Assembly: GCA_003427395.1 (NCBI GenBank)
Contig: BFEA01000092.1
Location: 3,323,733 to 3,355,870 of the forward strand
Reading direction: 5' to 3'
DNA length: 32,138 bases
Source of the DNA: Chara braunii
Lineage: Eukaryota > Streptophyta > Charophyceae > Charales > Characeae
Below the pieces are notes generated by a model. The model had not been told where the DNA came from, did not search any database, and saw only the letters and a list, made by a program, of their open reading frames with translations. This document shows positions 1 to 10,300 of the stretch, one piece after another. Within the stretch, counting starts at the first letter, position 1; each line of letters begins with the position of its first letter. Made by a program: the position numbers and the translations under genes.

Positions 1-25
1 GTGTGTGTGTGTGTGTGTGTGTGTG
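1..25. repeat. (GT)n microsatellite
   Basis: Twelve perfect GT units plus a G open the window. It is probably cut by the window edge, so its true length is unknown. Confidence 0.95.
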
Positions 26-56
26 CCAGTGCATTGTTGCGAAGAGTGCCCTCAAT

Positions 57-128
57 CTTGTCATCCTACACGCTGCCACATATGGCAAATCTGTTTGTCG
101 TGCGAGGAATGAGCCCCTCGGCAGTGCT
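57..128 (+). repeat. Host dispersed repeat, left part
   Basis: This is the DNA that flanked the oldest insertion. About 102-146 together with 8525-8556 aligns to the reverse complement of about 22515-22575: GCGAGGAAT, CCCTCGGCAGTGCTG, AAAAGGCC, then CTAAGTGAAGGCGGGCCTAAAAAT. The similarity weakens to the left. The function of the repeat is unknown; it carries no ORF worth reporting. Confidence 0.6.
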
Positions 129-146
129 GAAAAGGCCCTGCCTCCT
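129..146. repeat. Target-site duplication of outer LINE, left copy
   Basis: GAAAAGGCCCTGCCTCCT occurs here and identically at 8507-8524. The poly-T tract, which is the minus-strand poly-A tail, follows directly. The last T could belong to the tail, so the duplication is 17-18 bp, a normal length for target-primed reverse transcription. Confidence 0.88.
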
Positions 147-459
147 TTTTTTTCTTTTTTTTTTTTAACAGAACCTTATGACTCTGGCTCCTTTTCCATT
201 CTGGGGAGCATCAGTTTGGTTCCTATTCCACTGGCAAGTCCAAAACTTACATGAGAAACTTGCACACACTCCTCCCCCTTAAGGTGGGAAGGCCTGAAGG
301 ACAGCATTGATTACTTCCATACCGGAAGAATGTACCCCCCTCACCCCTGCATTCTATTCCTACTGTTTCCTTATCTGGTTGACACCTACCCATGCTATGC
401 TGTTTTTAGAGCTAGTTCAATAATGTCGTCTAGCTTAAGAAGGCGATCCTCCTCTCAGC

Positions 460-552
460 TGACGCTGACTGAAATGCTTAAGAAACTGGATGACGCTGAC
501 TGAAATGCTTGAGAAACTGGATGACACTGACTGAAATGCTTAAGAAACTGGA
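460..552. repeat. 31-bp tandem repeat, three copies
   Basis: The units start at TGACGCTGACTGAAATGCTT (460, 491) and TGACACTGACTGAAATGCTT (522). They are nearly identical and lie in the 3' UTR of the outer LINE. The small ORF crossing them is not coding. Confidence 0.9.
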
Positions 553-1015
553 GCGCTGAGACCTCAGATGATCTAACCTTGCTTTTGTCTTGAAAGTGTG
601 CCGCCTTTTTTCTTTGTTGCTGTGGAGTCTGGGAAGCCTTCCAATCCGTAATTCTGTGGTCCTTGATCATCTTCTGTTAGCTGGGGGTGGGGCCCAAGGT
701 CCTATGCGACTGATGTCAAAACCCAAGTCTTTGAATATTCTATAGCCTGGATGTTGAAGGTTCTTGGGAGTACTGACTACCTAAAACCCTAAACCTGAAG
801 TGTTCTCACACTGTTTCCTGCGACCTGGTGGTTCGAGGATGTGGCTTGGGGCGGCTTGGGGTGACGGTGGGAAGGGGCTGAGGGATGTGGATAGGGAGTC
901 GAGACGGTAGATAAGTTAGGGTCCGGCATTTGAAACTGGAAGAAATACGTCTGATGGTAACTATTACTATTGCTGTATTACGCAGGGCCAGTTTACTTCC
1001 TTGAACCTTAGGTGG

Positions 1016-1831
1016 TTACAACCAATCTGTCCAGTAGTCTGCTATCATAATGTTTGGTTTCGGGATGGTTGCGTCGAATTCCCTGGATCTTGGTTGTTGT
1101 GTTGGGTGGGGGTAAACCCGGTAAACCAGTCTTTCAGAGATTAATCTGCTCCCTATTATCGAGCCTAGTTTTCCTCCTCCGAGTTTTGATGCAGTGAAAT
1201 TTTTAATACTCTCAGGCTTTTTGGCCGGGGCGTTTTGCATTTGGGTCTGTGTTTTTTCCAGAGGGCATGGATTTCAGTCTCAATTAACTGTTTAATAAGG
1301 AGGAGGGGATTTTCAGGGTTAGTAGGAAGGTCTTCAAAGGTTAGGTCGCATCTTCTTCTCCAAATCGCCCGACGAGTCACTTTTCTGATTAGTGAGAAGA
1401 AGAAGAGATCAAAACCTTTGAAGGGTGGTGTTTGATCTATGCCAAGGAAAAGGGTGCCAGGCAGCCAGGGTTAATTTTAACTATTTCACTAGAGAGTTTG
1501 CTCCAAGTTTGTTCTATCTCATTCTATAGGATTTGGGCTTTCTTGCATTCCAGGAAGCAGTGGTTGAGTGTTTCTATAGCTTGGGAGTTGCAGACTTTAC
1601 ACCATAACTCCTGTTCTGATCTGTCTTCCTTCCTTCGTCTTTGTGCTAACCAATGGTTCACTGGGACCGCTCTATGAAGATATGAGCCAGAGCAGACTGG
1701 CCAGTTTGACCGGTCTTGTGCAGAAGATTGATGACCAGGAAGGTTTGAACTTTGAAGGATGTGTTAGCGAGGAAGCTTTCCTCCTTTTGCCATCTTTTAA
1801 GTAGAATAGCCAAAATAGGAATGGGTGTGGA
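1016..1831 (-). pseudogene. Outer LINE ORF2, C-terminal zinc-finger region (broken)
   Basis: On the minus strand, scattered over several frames, this encodes the C-terminal end of a LINE ORF2 protein. At about 1540-1602 one frame reads CKVCNSQAIETLNHCFLEC, a C-x2-C ... H-x4-C pattern. This matches the zf-RVT zinc-binding module, which in the intact family lies after the RT and probably binds nucleic acid. Further on, AIWRRRCDLTFEDLP and IKQLIETEIHALW (about 1237-1375) align with the IWKKRCQETPGKTP and IQTQIETEYRIQW segments of the plus-strand LINE at about 6220-6330. Stops and frameshifts make it non-functional. Homology to the other LINE begins right at the 1817-1831 target duplication and continues, on the far side of the insert, at 7301. 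Confidence 0.8.
1817..1831. repeat. Target-site duplication of inner LINE, 5' copy
   Basis: AGGAATGGGTGTGGA is present here and identically at 7286-7300. It lies at the 5' boundary of the plus-strand LINE, opposite its A-rich tail. Confidence 0.9.
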
Positions 1832-2043
1832 CTGAAGGATCACCTTGTTTGGAAGCCATGGAAGGTGCTGGAGGTGATTCCCTACGGCCTCTTGAGTGGA
1901 GAAGTCTCAGCAGAGCAGGCTGCGGTAGCGGCAGCACTGGTAGAAGGGCATGGCATCTTCACAGGCAGCCTCGAGGACATGAGCGCAAAGCTGGGGGAGG
2001 CAGCCAGGCAGGTTAGACTCTGCCACCCTGCCCCTGCAAACTA
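1832..2043 (+). pseudogene. LINE ORF1 C-terminal end (truncated)
   Basis: An open frame enters from the target duplication and runs to the TAG at 2041-2043, giving about 70 residues. They include GLLSGEVSAEQAAVAAALVE, then LEDMSAKLGEAARQVRLCHP. In L1-type elements ORF1 encodes the RNA-binding, gag-like chaperone. I assign this piece to ORF1 because it ends 39 bases before the ORF2 start codon on the same strand and in the same element. The sequence itself shows no zinc knuckle or other diagnostic motif. The start codon and the N-terminal part are lost to the 5' truncation. Spurious ATG-initiated ORFs in other frames here are not coding. Confidence 0.55.
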
Positions 2044-2082
2044 GGGAACCAATAAACAAATAGCAACACGACCCATAACACC

Positions 2083-3254
2083 ATGGCATCACGCCGCAGG
2101 GCAGCTACACCAACCCAATCAGAGAGACAGATCAGGCATTTTAAGACAAAGCCAAGGGAGCCCGAACTGTGGGTGATGTCATGGAACGTGAATGGACTAG
2201 CTGCTATACTTTCCATAACAGACAAATGGGACAACCTCGTAGAGGACGTAGGCTGGTTCTTAGTGAACCCCCCAGACATAATCTGCCTACAAGAAACACA
2301 TCTGACAAACACACAGGAACACAACAAGATAAGAGATAGGATATTAGCAAAACTAAAATGGGTTAAAGACTCTGACTGGGCACACGCTCCGTGCCCCAAC
2401 TCAGCTGGAACAGCAATAATACTCCATGGAAGATCAAGAGCATCCAAGAATATCACCAGCTCACGTTTCAGAGCGACCAGGAACGGGGAAGATGGGTAGA
2501 AGCATTCTTTTCCCTAAAAGAGGAAGAATTTCAGCTCATCACAGTCTATGCACCAAATGACCCGACTCAAAGGCAAGACTTCCTACAAGAAATCACGGAG
2601 AAGTGTAATCAACAAAAACATATCACCATAGTAGGTGATTGGAACACAACTCTAGACCCATCCTTAGACCGGCTCTCGGCGGCTGGAACAGACAGGGAAA
2701 ACACAGCAATGTTAGAATCAACGGCAATTCAAACACTAATACTAGAAAAGAACCTTTCAGACCCATTCAGACTACTCCACCCAGAGGCCAGAGCCTTCAC
2801 CTATAGGAAAAGGAACAGAAGCCAGCACATCACAAGCTCCCTCCTAGACTACTTCCTGGTGGATAACACTCTACAGGGCACTGTGCTAGATTCAGGAACA
2901 GGGAAGATACCGCACCACATCGGGCTGGACCACAGCCCAATCTTCCTAGATCTAGCATTCGACCCGGGCCAGAGAAAAGGTTCCAGCTTTTTCAAGATAA
3001 ACAACTCACTCGTAAAGCAAAGGGAAATGAAAAAAGTAGTACAAGCATGCATTGACAGCGACCAAGAGCATCTAGACTTCCCCAGCCTAGTAGTTAACAT
3101 TTCAACAACAGCTTCCAAAGCATCTAGAATCATAGCAGCCCGTAGGAACCAAAGGATGAGAGAACTAGAAGCAGCAATGGCAGTAGCGGAAAAAAATAGA
3201 ATCCAGCATCCATTAGAGACACTTTACGAAGAAGTATGGACGAGCAAGAAATGA
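2083..3254 (+). pseudogene. LINE ORF2, apurinic-type endonuclease domain (broken)
   Basis: This is the N-terminal part of ORF2. In live elements this domain nicks target DNA to start target-primed reverse transcription in the nucleus. The ATG at 2083 starts MASRRRAATPTQSER, followed by the family motifs in order: SWNVNGL, ICLQETHL (catalytic Glu), then after a frame change at about 2450-2490 VYAPND, GDWNTTLDP, LLDYFLV, and LDHSPIFLDLAF (catalytic Asp/His). Motif spacing matches exonuclease-endonuclease-phosphatase enzymes of LINEs. Residues after about 3000 form the linker towards the RT. The frame closes at 3252-3254 while the RT frame opens at 3236. With at least two frame disruptions no full protein can be made. 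Confidence 0.88.
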
Positions 3255-4787
3255 ACTGCACAATTGGCACATCTGGAAGACTTAACGGCCTAAGAATGAG
3301 AGCAAGGACAAAAGAATGGGAAGAAGGAGAAAGGATGACAAAACACTTCTTCCAAAGGATCAAAGCAAGGGGGAGAAACTCAACCATCCAACANCTAAAA
3401 GATGAACAGGGACCCACATCCAACCCGAAACGCATGTTGGAAATAGCGGAGAATTTCTACAGAAGCCTCTATTCATCCAAAACAGATAACCCAGCCCCAA
3501 GGAGAGTCAAAGACGCAAGAGAATCCTTCACGAAACACTTAGACAAGACTATTACGAAAGAACCAATACAATCGGAAGAGGTCCTACAAGCTCTCAAGTC
3601 CATGAAACCAGGAAAAACGCCGGGCCAAGACGGACTATCAAAGGAATTTTGGATACAATATTGGGACATACTAGGAGTAGAATATACAAATTTCCTTGAG
3701 ACAGCGTAGCTGGAGGAAAGTATGGGAAAATATCTCAGCATGGGAATAGTATCCCTATTATACAAAAAGGGCGACCCAACAGATATAACACACTATAGAC
3801 CCATTACCCTCTTAACAATAGCATACAAGATACTAGCAAAACTACTAGCGAACAGGATCAGCACAATCACTAAAAAGTGTTTCCACATAGATCAAATGGG
3901 GTTCATACCAGGAAGATTCATCTTAGACAATGTTATGACTCTAGCAGAATCGGTAAGAACCCTCAAAGACAAAAAAAGTGAATGCAACCATTCTCTTCTT
4001 TGACTTTGAGAAAGCATATGATCAGGTGAATTGGGACTTCCTACAACAATGTATGGAAAATATGGGAGTAGGCCCAATGTGCTGCAGATGGGTCAGAGTC
4101 CTCTACAACGACGCACATGGTGCGGTACAAGTCCATCTCCAATACATATCGTACGTCCAGATCTGTCAGACAAGGAGACCCGCTCGCGGCATCCATCTTT
4201 CTTTTCATAATGGAGGCGATTGCATCCTTCCTAAGGAAAGACCCATCCATACACAGACTCTCAGAAGAGCACCCAGGAGGAAACCAACACCCACTAATAC
4301 CCACCACAATCCTATTTGCAGATGACCTGACCGTATTAGTCAGAGCATCTAACTCATCCTTTGAAGCCCTCACAAGAACCATGTGGGCATTTCAGCTAGC
4401 ATCAGAAATGAAAGTCAACTGGCAAAAGACGATACAGAGGGAACGATAGATAAACCGCCCTCCTCCCCTGAGGGCCTACTATGGACTGAATTAAGCGACC
4501 CCTTGTGTTTTTTAGGCATACAGGTCTCAGACCAAGGCACAATGAACAACATGGCAGCCAACCTCCTAGCTAAAATGACAGATAGACTAGGCGACTGGAC
4601 GAAGGTCCACACCTCCTTATACGGAAGAGCGCTAGTGCTCAACATGCCAGTCTTTTCTATGATGTGGTACATAGCAGCCTTCTGGACCCCAGAAGAAGGT
4701 GCTCTTAAAGTACTGAAGAGGAAGGCTTCGGCCTACCTGTGGACCGGAAACCTGACCAGAACCAACTTCATCTGTAAAGTAGCCTGA
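3236..4787 (+). pseudogene. LINE ORF2, reverse transcriptase domain (broken)
   Basis: This is the RT core, which copies element RNA at the nicked target. Visible motifs in order: SMKPGKTPGQDGLSKEFW (about 3600-3650), YRPITLLTIAYKILAKLLA (about 3793), GFIPGRFILDN, FFDFEKAYDQVNWDFL (about 3999-4040, catalytic Asp), SVRQGDPLAASIFLFIMEA (about 4160-4215) and FADD (4315-4326, the two metal-binding Asp). LCFLGIQVS then GRALVLNMPVFSMMWY mark the thumb region. Damage: an in-frame TAG at 3707-3709, frameshifts near 3980, 4115-4150 and 4430, an N at 3394, and a stop at 4785-4787. The catalytic residues are still present, so decay has come through indels and nonsense changes rather than loss of the core. 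Confidence 0.92.
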
Positions 4788-6611
4788 CAACACGTCACAG
4801 CCAAGAAACATGAGGGAGGTCTTGGAATCATTGACCCTCCACTGCAAATTAAGGCCTTACAAGTGAAATGGATCCTTAAGCTAATCTCTCGCCCGAGCCT
4901 CCCATGGAGGCCACTAGCCCTAGAACGATTTAAACAACTACCAGCCTTCACCTCTCCAGACAATATGGCAGGCTCCTTCTAGCTAACGAGTAAATCATGG
5001 GCCATGAAAACAACAAGAACAGAGAGGTCAACATCAAGACTCAATTCACGCCTAATCTTCTGGCAGGAACAATACAAAGCATGGAAGGAAATCTTCCTTG
5101 CAAAGGTCAGAAGACCCGCCAACAATAAAGAAGTACTAAGACAACCCCTTTTCTACAATCCAGACATAGTCAACTCGGAAGGGGTACCCTTCACCGTCAC
5201 CGCCAAGGATACCAAATGGGGCAACTGGCTCGAAAAAGGAGTATGGCAAATCAAACACATCTGGAATGACACATCAAGAGAATGGATGAGAGAAGCACAG
5301 CTAAGACATAAACTAAAAGGTTGTCATAACCTGGCAAGGAACCTACAAGTAATACATAACTCAATACCGCACGAATGGTCGGAGTTACTACGAAAAGACT
5401 TCCTATGGATCCCCGGTGAATGGGCGATACTCAATGACTCCGAAATACCACTCCAAGCTTTCCACTTTGAGGACATAGAGCACGACCGATCTAATTGGCT
5501 TCACTTCTCTTCCCACGAAATAAAGAATCCAGGAACAGACTTTTGTAACCTGTCAAACAAACTAGAATCCCAAGTAGGAATAAAAAGAGACTTGCTAAGG
5601 AAAATAAGAGTAGTGGAGCAAGAATCCCTAACCATCTACCACCCGCTGACCCCATTACAGGACCTAGAAGTAGATCCAGCAGAATGAGCCTGAAATCTCA
5701 GACAAGGAAGGCTAAGACTGAGTCGGAGAACCAACCTACTGGACTATACTACGAGACTAGGGTACAGACTGAGGAAAAGGTCGGAACCATCTGATACAGT
5801 AATAGCCGAAAGATGGTGGAAACGCCTAGAAGTGGATCCCAAACACTTCACGGACATTCCATGGGGAAAGCTGGCAGCACTCAGACCACCAGGCTTCAGA
5901 AGCCTCCAGTGGCTAATCTGGTATCTCGCGGTCCCAACAAACGTATGGCTCAATCCCAGACGAAGAATGCAAGATAGAAACGGCCTGAAGGAACTATGTG
6001 CCAACTGTAGGGAAGAAAAGAAAGAGGACATTCTCCATTGCTTCCTGAGCTGCCAAAGAGTAAAACAATTATGGCAGCTGGCCGAAGCTGTCTGGCAGAG
6101 AGTCACAAACAAAACATTCCCAGACAACCCCCTGTTTTGACTAACGGGACAGGGGGAGCCTGGCTCATGGTCACTCACTGAATCCCTTCTCTGTGGGAGC
6201 CTACGAAAAGCCCTTTTATGGAACATATGGAAAAAACGGTGTCAAGAAACCCCGGGCAAGACACCAATGCACACAAGAGAAGCTTGGCCCTCCATCCAAA
6301 CACAGATAGAAACAGAATACCGCATTCAATGGAACAGGACCAAACTAAAAATGGAAAGAGAGGAAGACAAAGCAATAGAACACAAATTAAGATTTGAAGA
6401 CCTAGTACTGGCCAACGGAAGGATAGGAAAAATAAAAGGGAAAGAAATCGTATTCACATTATGGGAGGACTCCCAGATTGCACAAGAACACACATGTAAT
6501 ACCCTAGACATTAGAGAGCAAGAAGAGATTACCCTTTCCCACCTAACTAGCCAAGCACAGGATACGGAAGACGGAATAACAGCCTACAGAGCAAAAAGTG
6601 AAAAACAGTAG
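4788..6611 (+). pseudogene. LINE ORF2, C-terminal region with zf-RVT (broken)
   Basis: This continues in the same frame as the end of the RT part, but with stops at about 4980-4982, 5685-5687, 5691-5693 and 6138-6140. The stretch 5004-5687 is open for 227 codons and shows LIFWQEQYKAWKE, WLEKGVWQIKHIW and LQDLEVDPAE. The zinc-finger module lies at about 5997-6053 (CANC ... HCFLSC), preceded by RWWKRLEVD and WLIWYLAVPTNVW. The final open part ends at 6609-6611 after a charged helix and FTLWEDSQIAQEH. Several stops fall where a Trp codon is expected (TGG to TGA). The outer LINE shares this region, which confirms that the coding reading is right. Confidence 0.85.
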
Positions 6612-7285
6612 TCCACACCAGCACTTCCCAAGCTAGCCAAGTAAAACAGACAGCCCCATAGCAGAAAACAGTGGAGGAGGAGCCTAATTTCAATCAAACC
6701 CGAAAAGTTAAAAATAGACGACTAGAGAAACCCGAGAGGAAGACAACATAGAGGGTTTAGGGTTTTAGACCAAAAAGACACAGCAACAGACTTAAAAAGC
6801 CAGAAACAGGCAGACCCGGGATAGAGGACAGGTTTGAAGGCTCTAAAAGGCAGGAGCACACACAAGCCCGGACAGCAGACACTCCTGGAGGAAGGAAACC
6901 CCAAAGTTCTGGGGTTTTAGCGAAATCAGCAGAGATCAACAGTTGCAGTTTGCTCTAGACGCACATGCAAAATTGACAGCTATACAGCTGAGAGGAGCAA
7001 TTAGTGACGAAATAGGCATACAAAGCTCTACTAAATACTGCAAACACACACCTAGGACTAGCTACAATAGGCTAACTTAGGCAGGGGTGAGGGGTGGTAC
7101 ATCCTTCGTACCAGGGCCTCTCAACCATAATGGGGAGGAGCGTGGGGTGAGTCAACCTTGTACTATTCATTGACTTGCCGGGGGAATAGGAACTGGACTG
7201 TCGCTCCCCAGAATGGCAGGAGCCAGAACCAAGAGGTTCTGATTTTTCTCTTTAAAAGAAAAAAAAGAAAAAGAAAAAAAAAGAA
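6612..7285 (+). other. LINE 3' UTR and A-rich tail
   Basis: There is no coding capacity here. The final 90 bases before the tail are conserved with the outer LINE (TCCCCAGAATGG, GGAGCCAG, GGTTCTG). The tail (7253-7285) is A-rich with interspersed G rather than pure poly-A, and abuts the 3' target duplication. Small ORFs here are noise. Confidence 0.8.
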
Positions 7286-7300
7286 AGGAATGGGTGTGGA
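7286..7300. repeat. Target-site duplication of inner LINE, 3' copy
   Basis: AGGAATGGGTGTGGA directly follows the A-rich tail and is identical to 1817-1831. Confidence 0.9.
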
Positions 7301-8506
7301 GTCTGTGGACTCTGTGGAGAACAATTTGTAGCCCAGTTTTTGGGTGTAGTCCGTTGATTTGTGCCTTTGTAATGTGGTGGACTCGTCGCATGGAGAGCCC
7401 CAGGAACATTCAGTAGGATCAACTTCTAGCTGTTGGATGCCTAAGTCGTGCTGAAATACTCCATTTCGGTCACCCTCTATTGCGCTGATTCTTATCAGGT
7501 TGCTTACTCTAAAATATCCTTTTGCTCTGTGCGTACTCAGGAAGCTTACTCGGTTACCTGTTTCTTCCAAGGGAAAAATGCTGCAGGTTATCTAGTTATT
7601 GTTGTGTACTTCATCGTTTACCCAGTCGCCTGTTAACCACTTTTGTTCTGATCTTAGTAGTCTGTGCCATTCAATTGGGATGCTTTCAATGATGATTGGT
7701 AGGTTGGATTGTAGGTTGTGACTTCCTTTTAGCGTCGTTCTGAGGTCCTTTTCGACCTTCCAATTATTCGTATGCTCATTCCATAGGTGTTGTATTTGCC
7801 ATATTCCTTTTTCAAGCCAGTTTCCCCATTTGGTGTCAGCTTTAGTCAGAGAGAGGCTTTCAACTTTGTCGTCCTTGATCCAGGGGTTGCCGAAAATAGG
7901 TTGCCTTAGGACCTCATCCCTCCTTTGCGGGCCGAGTTTATTTTCTGGGAAGATTTTTCCTCAGGTGAGCAGAAGGTTTTCCCAGAAGGATTTGGCGGCT
8001 TCATTTTCTGATTCTTCCTCCGGGTTCTGTTGAAGGTTCTGGGATTTTTTCGTTCCTCAAAGGGGCCACCACTTATTAAAAATCCAGAAAAGGCCAGACA
8101 TGTTGTGTGGGGATTTGTAGGGTGCCAGCTCCTTGATGTGGTTGAGAACAAGGAGTATCCATTGCAGATTGCTCTGTAGAGTTAGTCTCCAAATCCATTT
8201 GATTCGCAGGGTATCCATTACAGATTGCTCTGTAGAGTTAGTCTCATATCCATTTAATTTGCAGGGCCTGAATTTGACGGGCTGGGCCTGAGCTGGGTCT
8301 AGGAGCATTGTGACTATCTGCCAAGCTACCTTATGAACGAAGTGCTGTTTGTCCGGGTTTCCAGTCCATAGGTATGCGGCTGCCTTTTTTTCTGATTTGT
8401 TGTTGGAAATCGGTAGAGGGAAACCAGATCGAGGTAGTATACCACATCATGGCTAAAATCGAGTTGTTCAATGCTAAGACCCTCCCTAGAAGCGATGTGC
8501 GAGAGC
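7301..8506 (-). pseudogene. Outer LINE (minus strand), 5' part with ORF2 fragments
   Basis: This is the upstream half of the outer LINE, read on the minus strand from 8506 to 7301. Near the truncated 5' end, GRVLALNNSILAMMWY and GSRIPMDWKPGQ align with the thumb-region GRALVLNMPVFSMMWY and ASAYLWTGN of the inner LINE at about 4625-4750. Further down, IQALQIKWI matches IKALQVKWI. Near 7400, LEVDPTECSW then YTQKLGYKL match LEVDPAE and YTTRLGYRL at about 5665-5765. The alignment breaks exactly at 7300 and resumes at 1831. The copy lacks ORF1, endonuclease and RT core, so it was truncated on insertion. It is full of stops and an internal 56-bp duplication. Confidence 0.85.
8155..8266. repeat. 56-bp tandem duplication inside outer LINE
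   Basis: GTATCCATTGCAGATTGCTC (8155) and GTATCCATTACAGATTGCTC (8211) start two adjacent, nearly identical units. The inner LINE has no such duplication at the matching place, so it is specific to this copy or its subfamily. Confidence 0.85.
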
Positions 8507-8524
8507 GAAAAGGCCCTGCCTCCT
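8507..8524. repeat. Target-site duplication of outer LINE, right copy
   Basis: GAAAAGGCCCTGCCTCCT is identical to 129-146 and marks the 5' (truncated) end of the minus-strand LINE. Confidence 0.88.
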
Positions 8525-8660
8525 AAGTGAAGGCGGGCCTAAAAATTTTGACCTTGGCCTGAGATCAGGCCTATGAGAGCAGAAATTGGGGCCCCTTGGG
8601 AAGTTGCATCTTCAACCAACCGGGAGGGCCTAACCACCGGGTGGTTGAAGATGCTGAGGC
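8525..8660. repeat. Host dispersed repeat, right part, with hairpin
   Basis: AAGTGAAGGCGGGCCTAAAAAT continues the host repeat interrupted at 146. A hairpin lies at 8606-8618 and 8642-8654 (GCATCTTCAACCA / TGGTTGAAGATGC, perfect 13-bp arms, 23-base loop). Confidence 0.6.
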
Positions 8661-10195
8661 CCAGGGCTCAGGCAGTTAGGTCCCAAGCAGATTCTGGAAG
8701 GGCCCAGGGCGCAGGGTATGGGAGAGGGGCGCAGCAGGCCAGACGAAGCACCGCCTCCAGCACAAAAGTCTGGCAGGCGGGGATTCTGCTGGCCGACAAT
8801 GCGACAGCGCTGCGCGAGTGCTTGCTGGAAGGAACCTTGCGAGAGAGGAGGCTTCACGAGTGGACCAGTGAGAGGGAGAGAGACAGCCATGTGACGATCT
8901 CTTTTCTGATACGCGCGATTTTCTGCGCAACTGGACTTCGGGGTAGCGGGGTGGGTCTATGGGTTTAATTCCATAAATGCCCTCATCCTTTTTCCTTCCC
9001 TTCTTTTCTATTTTGCAAGAGCTTGGTCCCGCAGCTGTCGGTGGTTAGGACGTGCCTTAGCGAGCGCAGGAATAACGGTTGCCGCGACTTTTTCCTTTTC
9101 TGTTTTCTTCTTCGAAATTCAGATGAGGAACTTTGGCACAGTTGACGCGCGGGGGAAACCCTTTTGAATTTTTGAATTCTTAGAAAAGTATGCGGGCGAC
9201 CACGTGGATATTCGGAATTTCCTTTTGCAATTACGACTTTAATTAGGCTAGGATTTTGGGCGTATCGTGTTTGTGCCTCACTCGTGCACGCTTTGCTACA
9301 CTCTATCTTGCACTCTCTTCTCACCACGCCTTAATCATAATCTCAACTGTAATTCTCTCTTTCTCTTCTTGGTGAGTGCGGGTGTAACTGTAATCTTCTC
9401 CCCCTTTATTCTCTTCGCGCGGAAACTTGCGGCCTCCTTTCCCTTCGTCTCATTGGCCAGAACGATGCATGACTGGATCGACGTGTGGAGAGTGGCTACG
9501 TCCCCCACTCCGTGGCCCAGGCATGCCGATCGTAGGCACTTCCTTCCCTCCTCTTCCCCTCCTGCCACAGCGCAATCCCGACTATCTCGAGCAGGTGCTG
9601 ATTGCTATAAATCTCACAAGCGCGACTAACTCGCTCTCTGAGCTGGTAATGAGTGTGCGGAGTTGACGTGTGGCCGCGACGGAGTGCGGGCCACGGGCGA
9701 ACCTGGCTTGTGTGCTGAGACCAAGCGGGATGGCAACTCTGGGTTGTTGGTAGGTGCGAGGCGACGGACTGCCCGCATCAAAGTAAGGAAGTGGATGGTG
9801 AAGGTAGTGAGAGCGCGCAGAGTGTCGGGTGGTGTTGGGTTTTTTCTTCTTGCCCTCTTAAATTTTGGTTTCAATCTTTACAATTTTGCATTCGTAAATT
9901 CCGTACTTTTTGCAAGATTGCGTGACTTCTTTCCTCTCCCTTGAAATTCCTCTCTGCCTTTTTCTCTCTTTCCATGGATGATGCCACGTGTGATGGTTGT
10001 GGGTCTATCGTCTCAACTTGCATGTATTGTTAGTATAAACCATACAATAGTGTGCTTGGATTGAATAATACTTTTAACAACCCTTAGATTATGATCTTTG
10101 TTCATTACCTGGAGATTGGATGGTTGGGGGAATGGTTGCATGAAAAGTCTTAGCCCATAGGAATCGGGGTAAATGGTGGAGTTGGTTGTCCCACG
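8661..10195. other. Anonymous sequence
   Basis: The open frames here (for example 8573-8968 and 9267-9629) are low-complexity or overlap on both strands and show no family motif. The region is CpG-rich around 8700-8900 and pyrimidine-rich around 8980-9120. I see no gene. Confidence 0.5.
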
Positions 10196-10202
10196 TTTGT
10201 GA

Positions 10203-10300
10203 AACCGCGCTCTGATTGAGCGCGGGGTCGGCGCTCATGTTTTCGAACGCTGCTCAATCCCGCACTCAAAGCGCCTTGAGCGGGGGTTTGACCAGGCGTA
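10203..10300. repeat. GAGCGC inverted-repeat cluster
   Basis: CCGCGCTC-TGATT-GAGCGCGG forms a perfect 8-bp stem at about 10205-10225. It is followed by several more GCGCTCA/TGAGCGC words up to 10285. Such clusters occur in subterminal regions of DNA transposons, but no ends were found here. Confidence 0.5.

Larger units (their letters stand above)
147..1831 (-). mobile_element. Outer LINE (minus strand), 3' part
   Basis: This is the 3' portion of a 5'-truncated non-LTR retrotransposon, read on the minus strand. It ends in a tail seen as poly-T at 146-166. The 3' end (about 166-240) is clearly related to the 3' end of the plus-strand LINE at about 7165-7255; both carry TCCCCAGAATGG, GGAGCCAG and a GGTTCTG close to the tail. 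The 5' part of the same copy lies at 7301-8506, because the plus-strand LINE inserted at 1817-1831. Without the insert the copy is about 2.9 kb and begins in the region just after the RT domain. About 147-1015 is 3' UTR and contains a 31-bp tandem repeat. Confidence 0.88.
1832..7285 (+). mobile_element. Inner LINE (plus strand), 5'-truncated L1-like element
   Basis: This is a non-LTR retrotransposon of about 5.45 kb: the end of ORF1 (to 2043), ORF2 (2083-6611, endonuclease, RT, zinc finger), a 3' UTR of about 640 bp and an A-rich tail (7253-7285). It is flanked by the 15-bp duplication at 1817-1831 and 7286-7300. The 5' end falls inside ORF1 and so is truncated, as is usual when reverse transcription stops early. 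The order APE endonuclease, RT, then C-x2-C/H-x4-C finger is typical of plant L1-type elements. Frameshifts and stops show it is dead. It lies inside another, oppositely oriented LINE of related but distinct sequence. Confidence 0.93.

Noticed and set aside
2013-2456. 147-codon ORF on the minus strand
   Set aside because: It is the antisense shadow of the LINE endonuclease domain.
5744-6226. 160-codon minus-strand ORF
   Set aside because: Antisense shadow of the LINE C-terminal region with the zinc finger.
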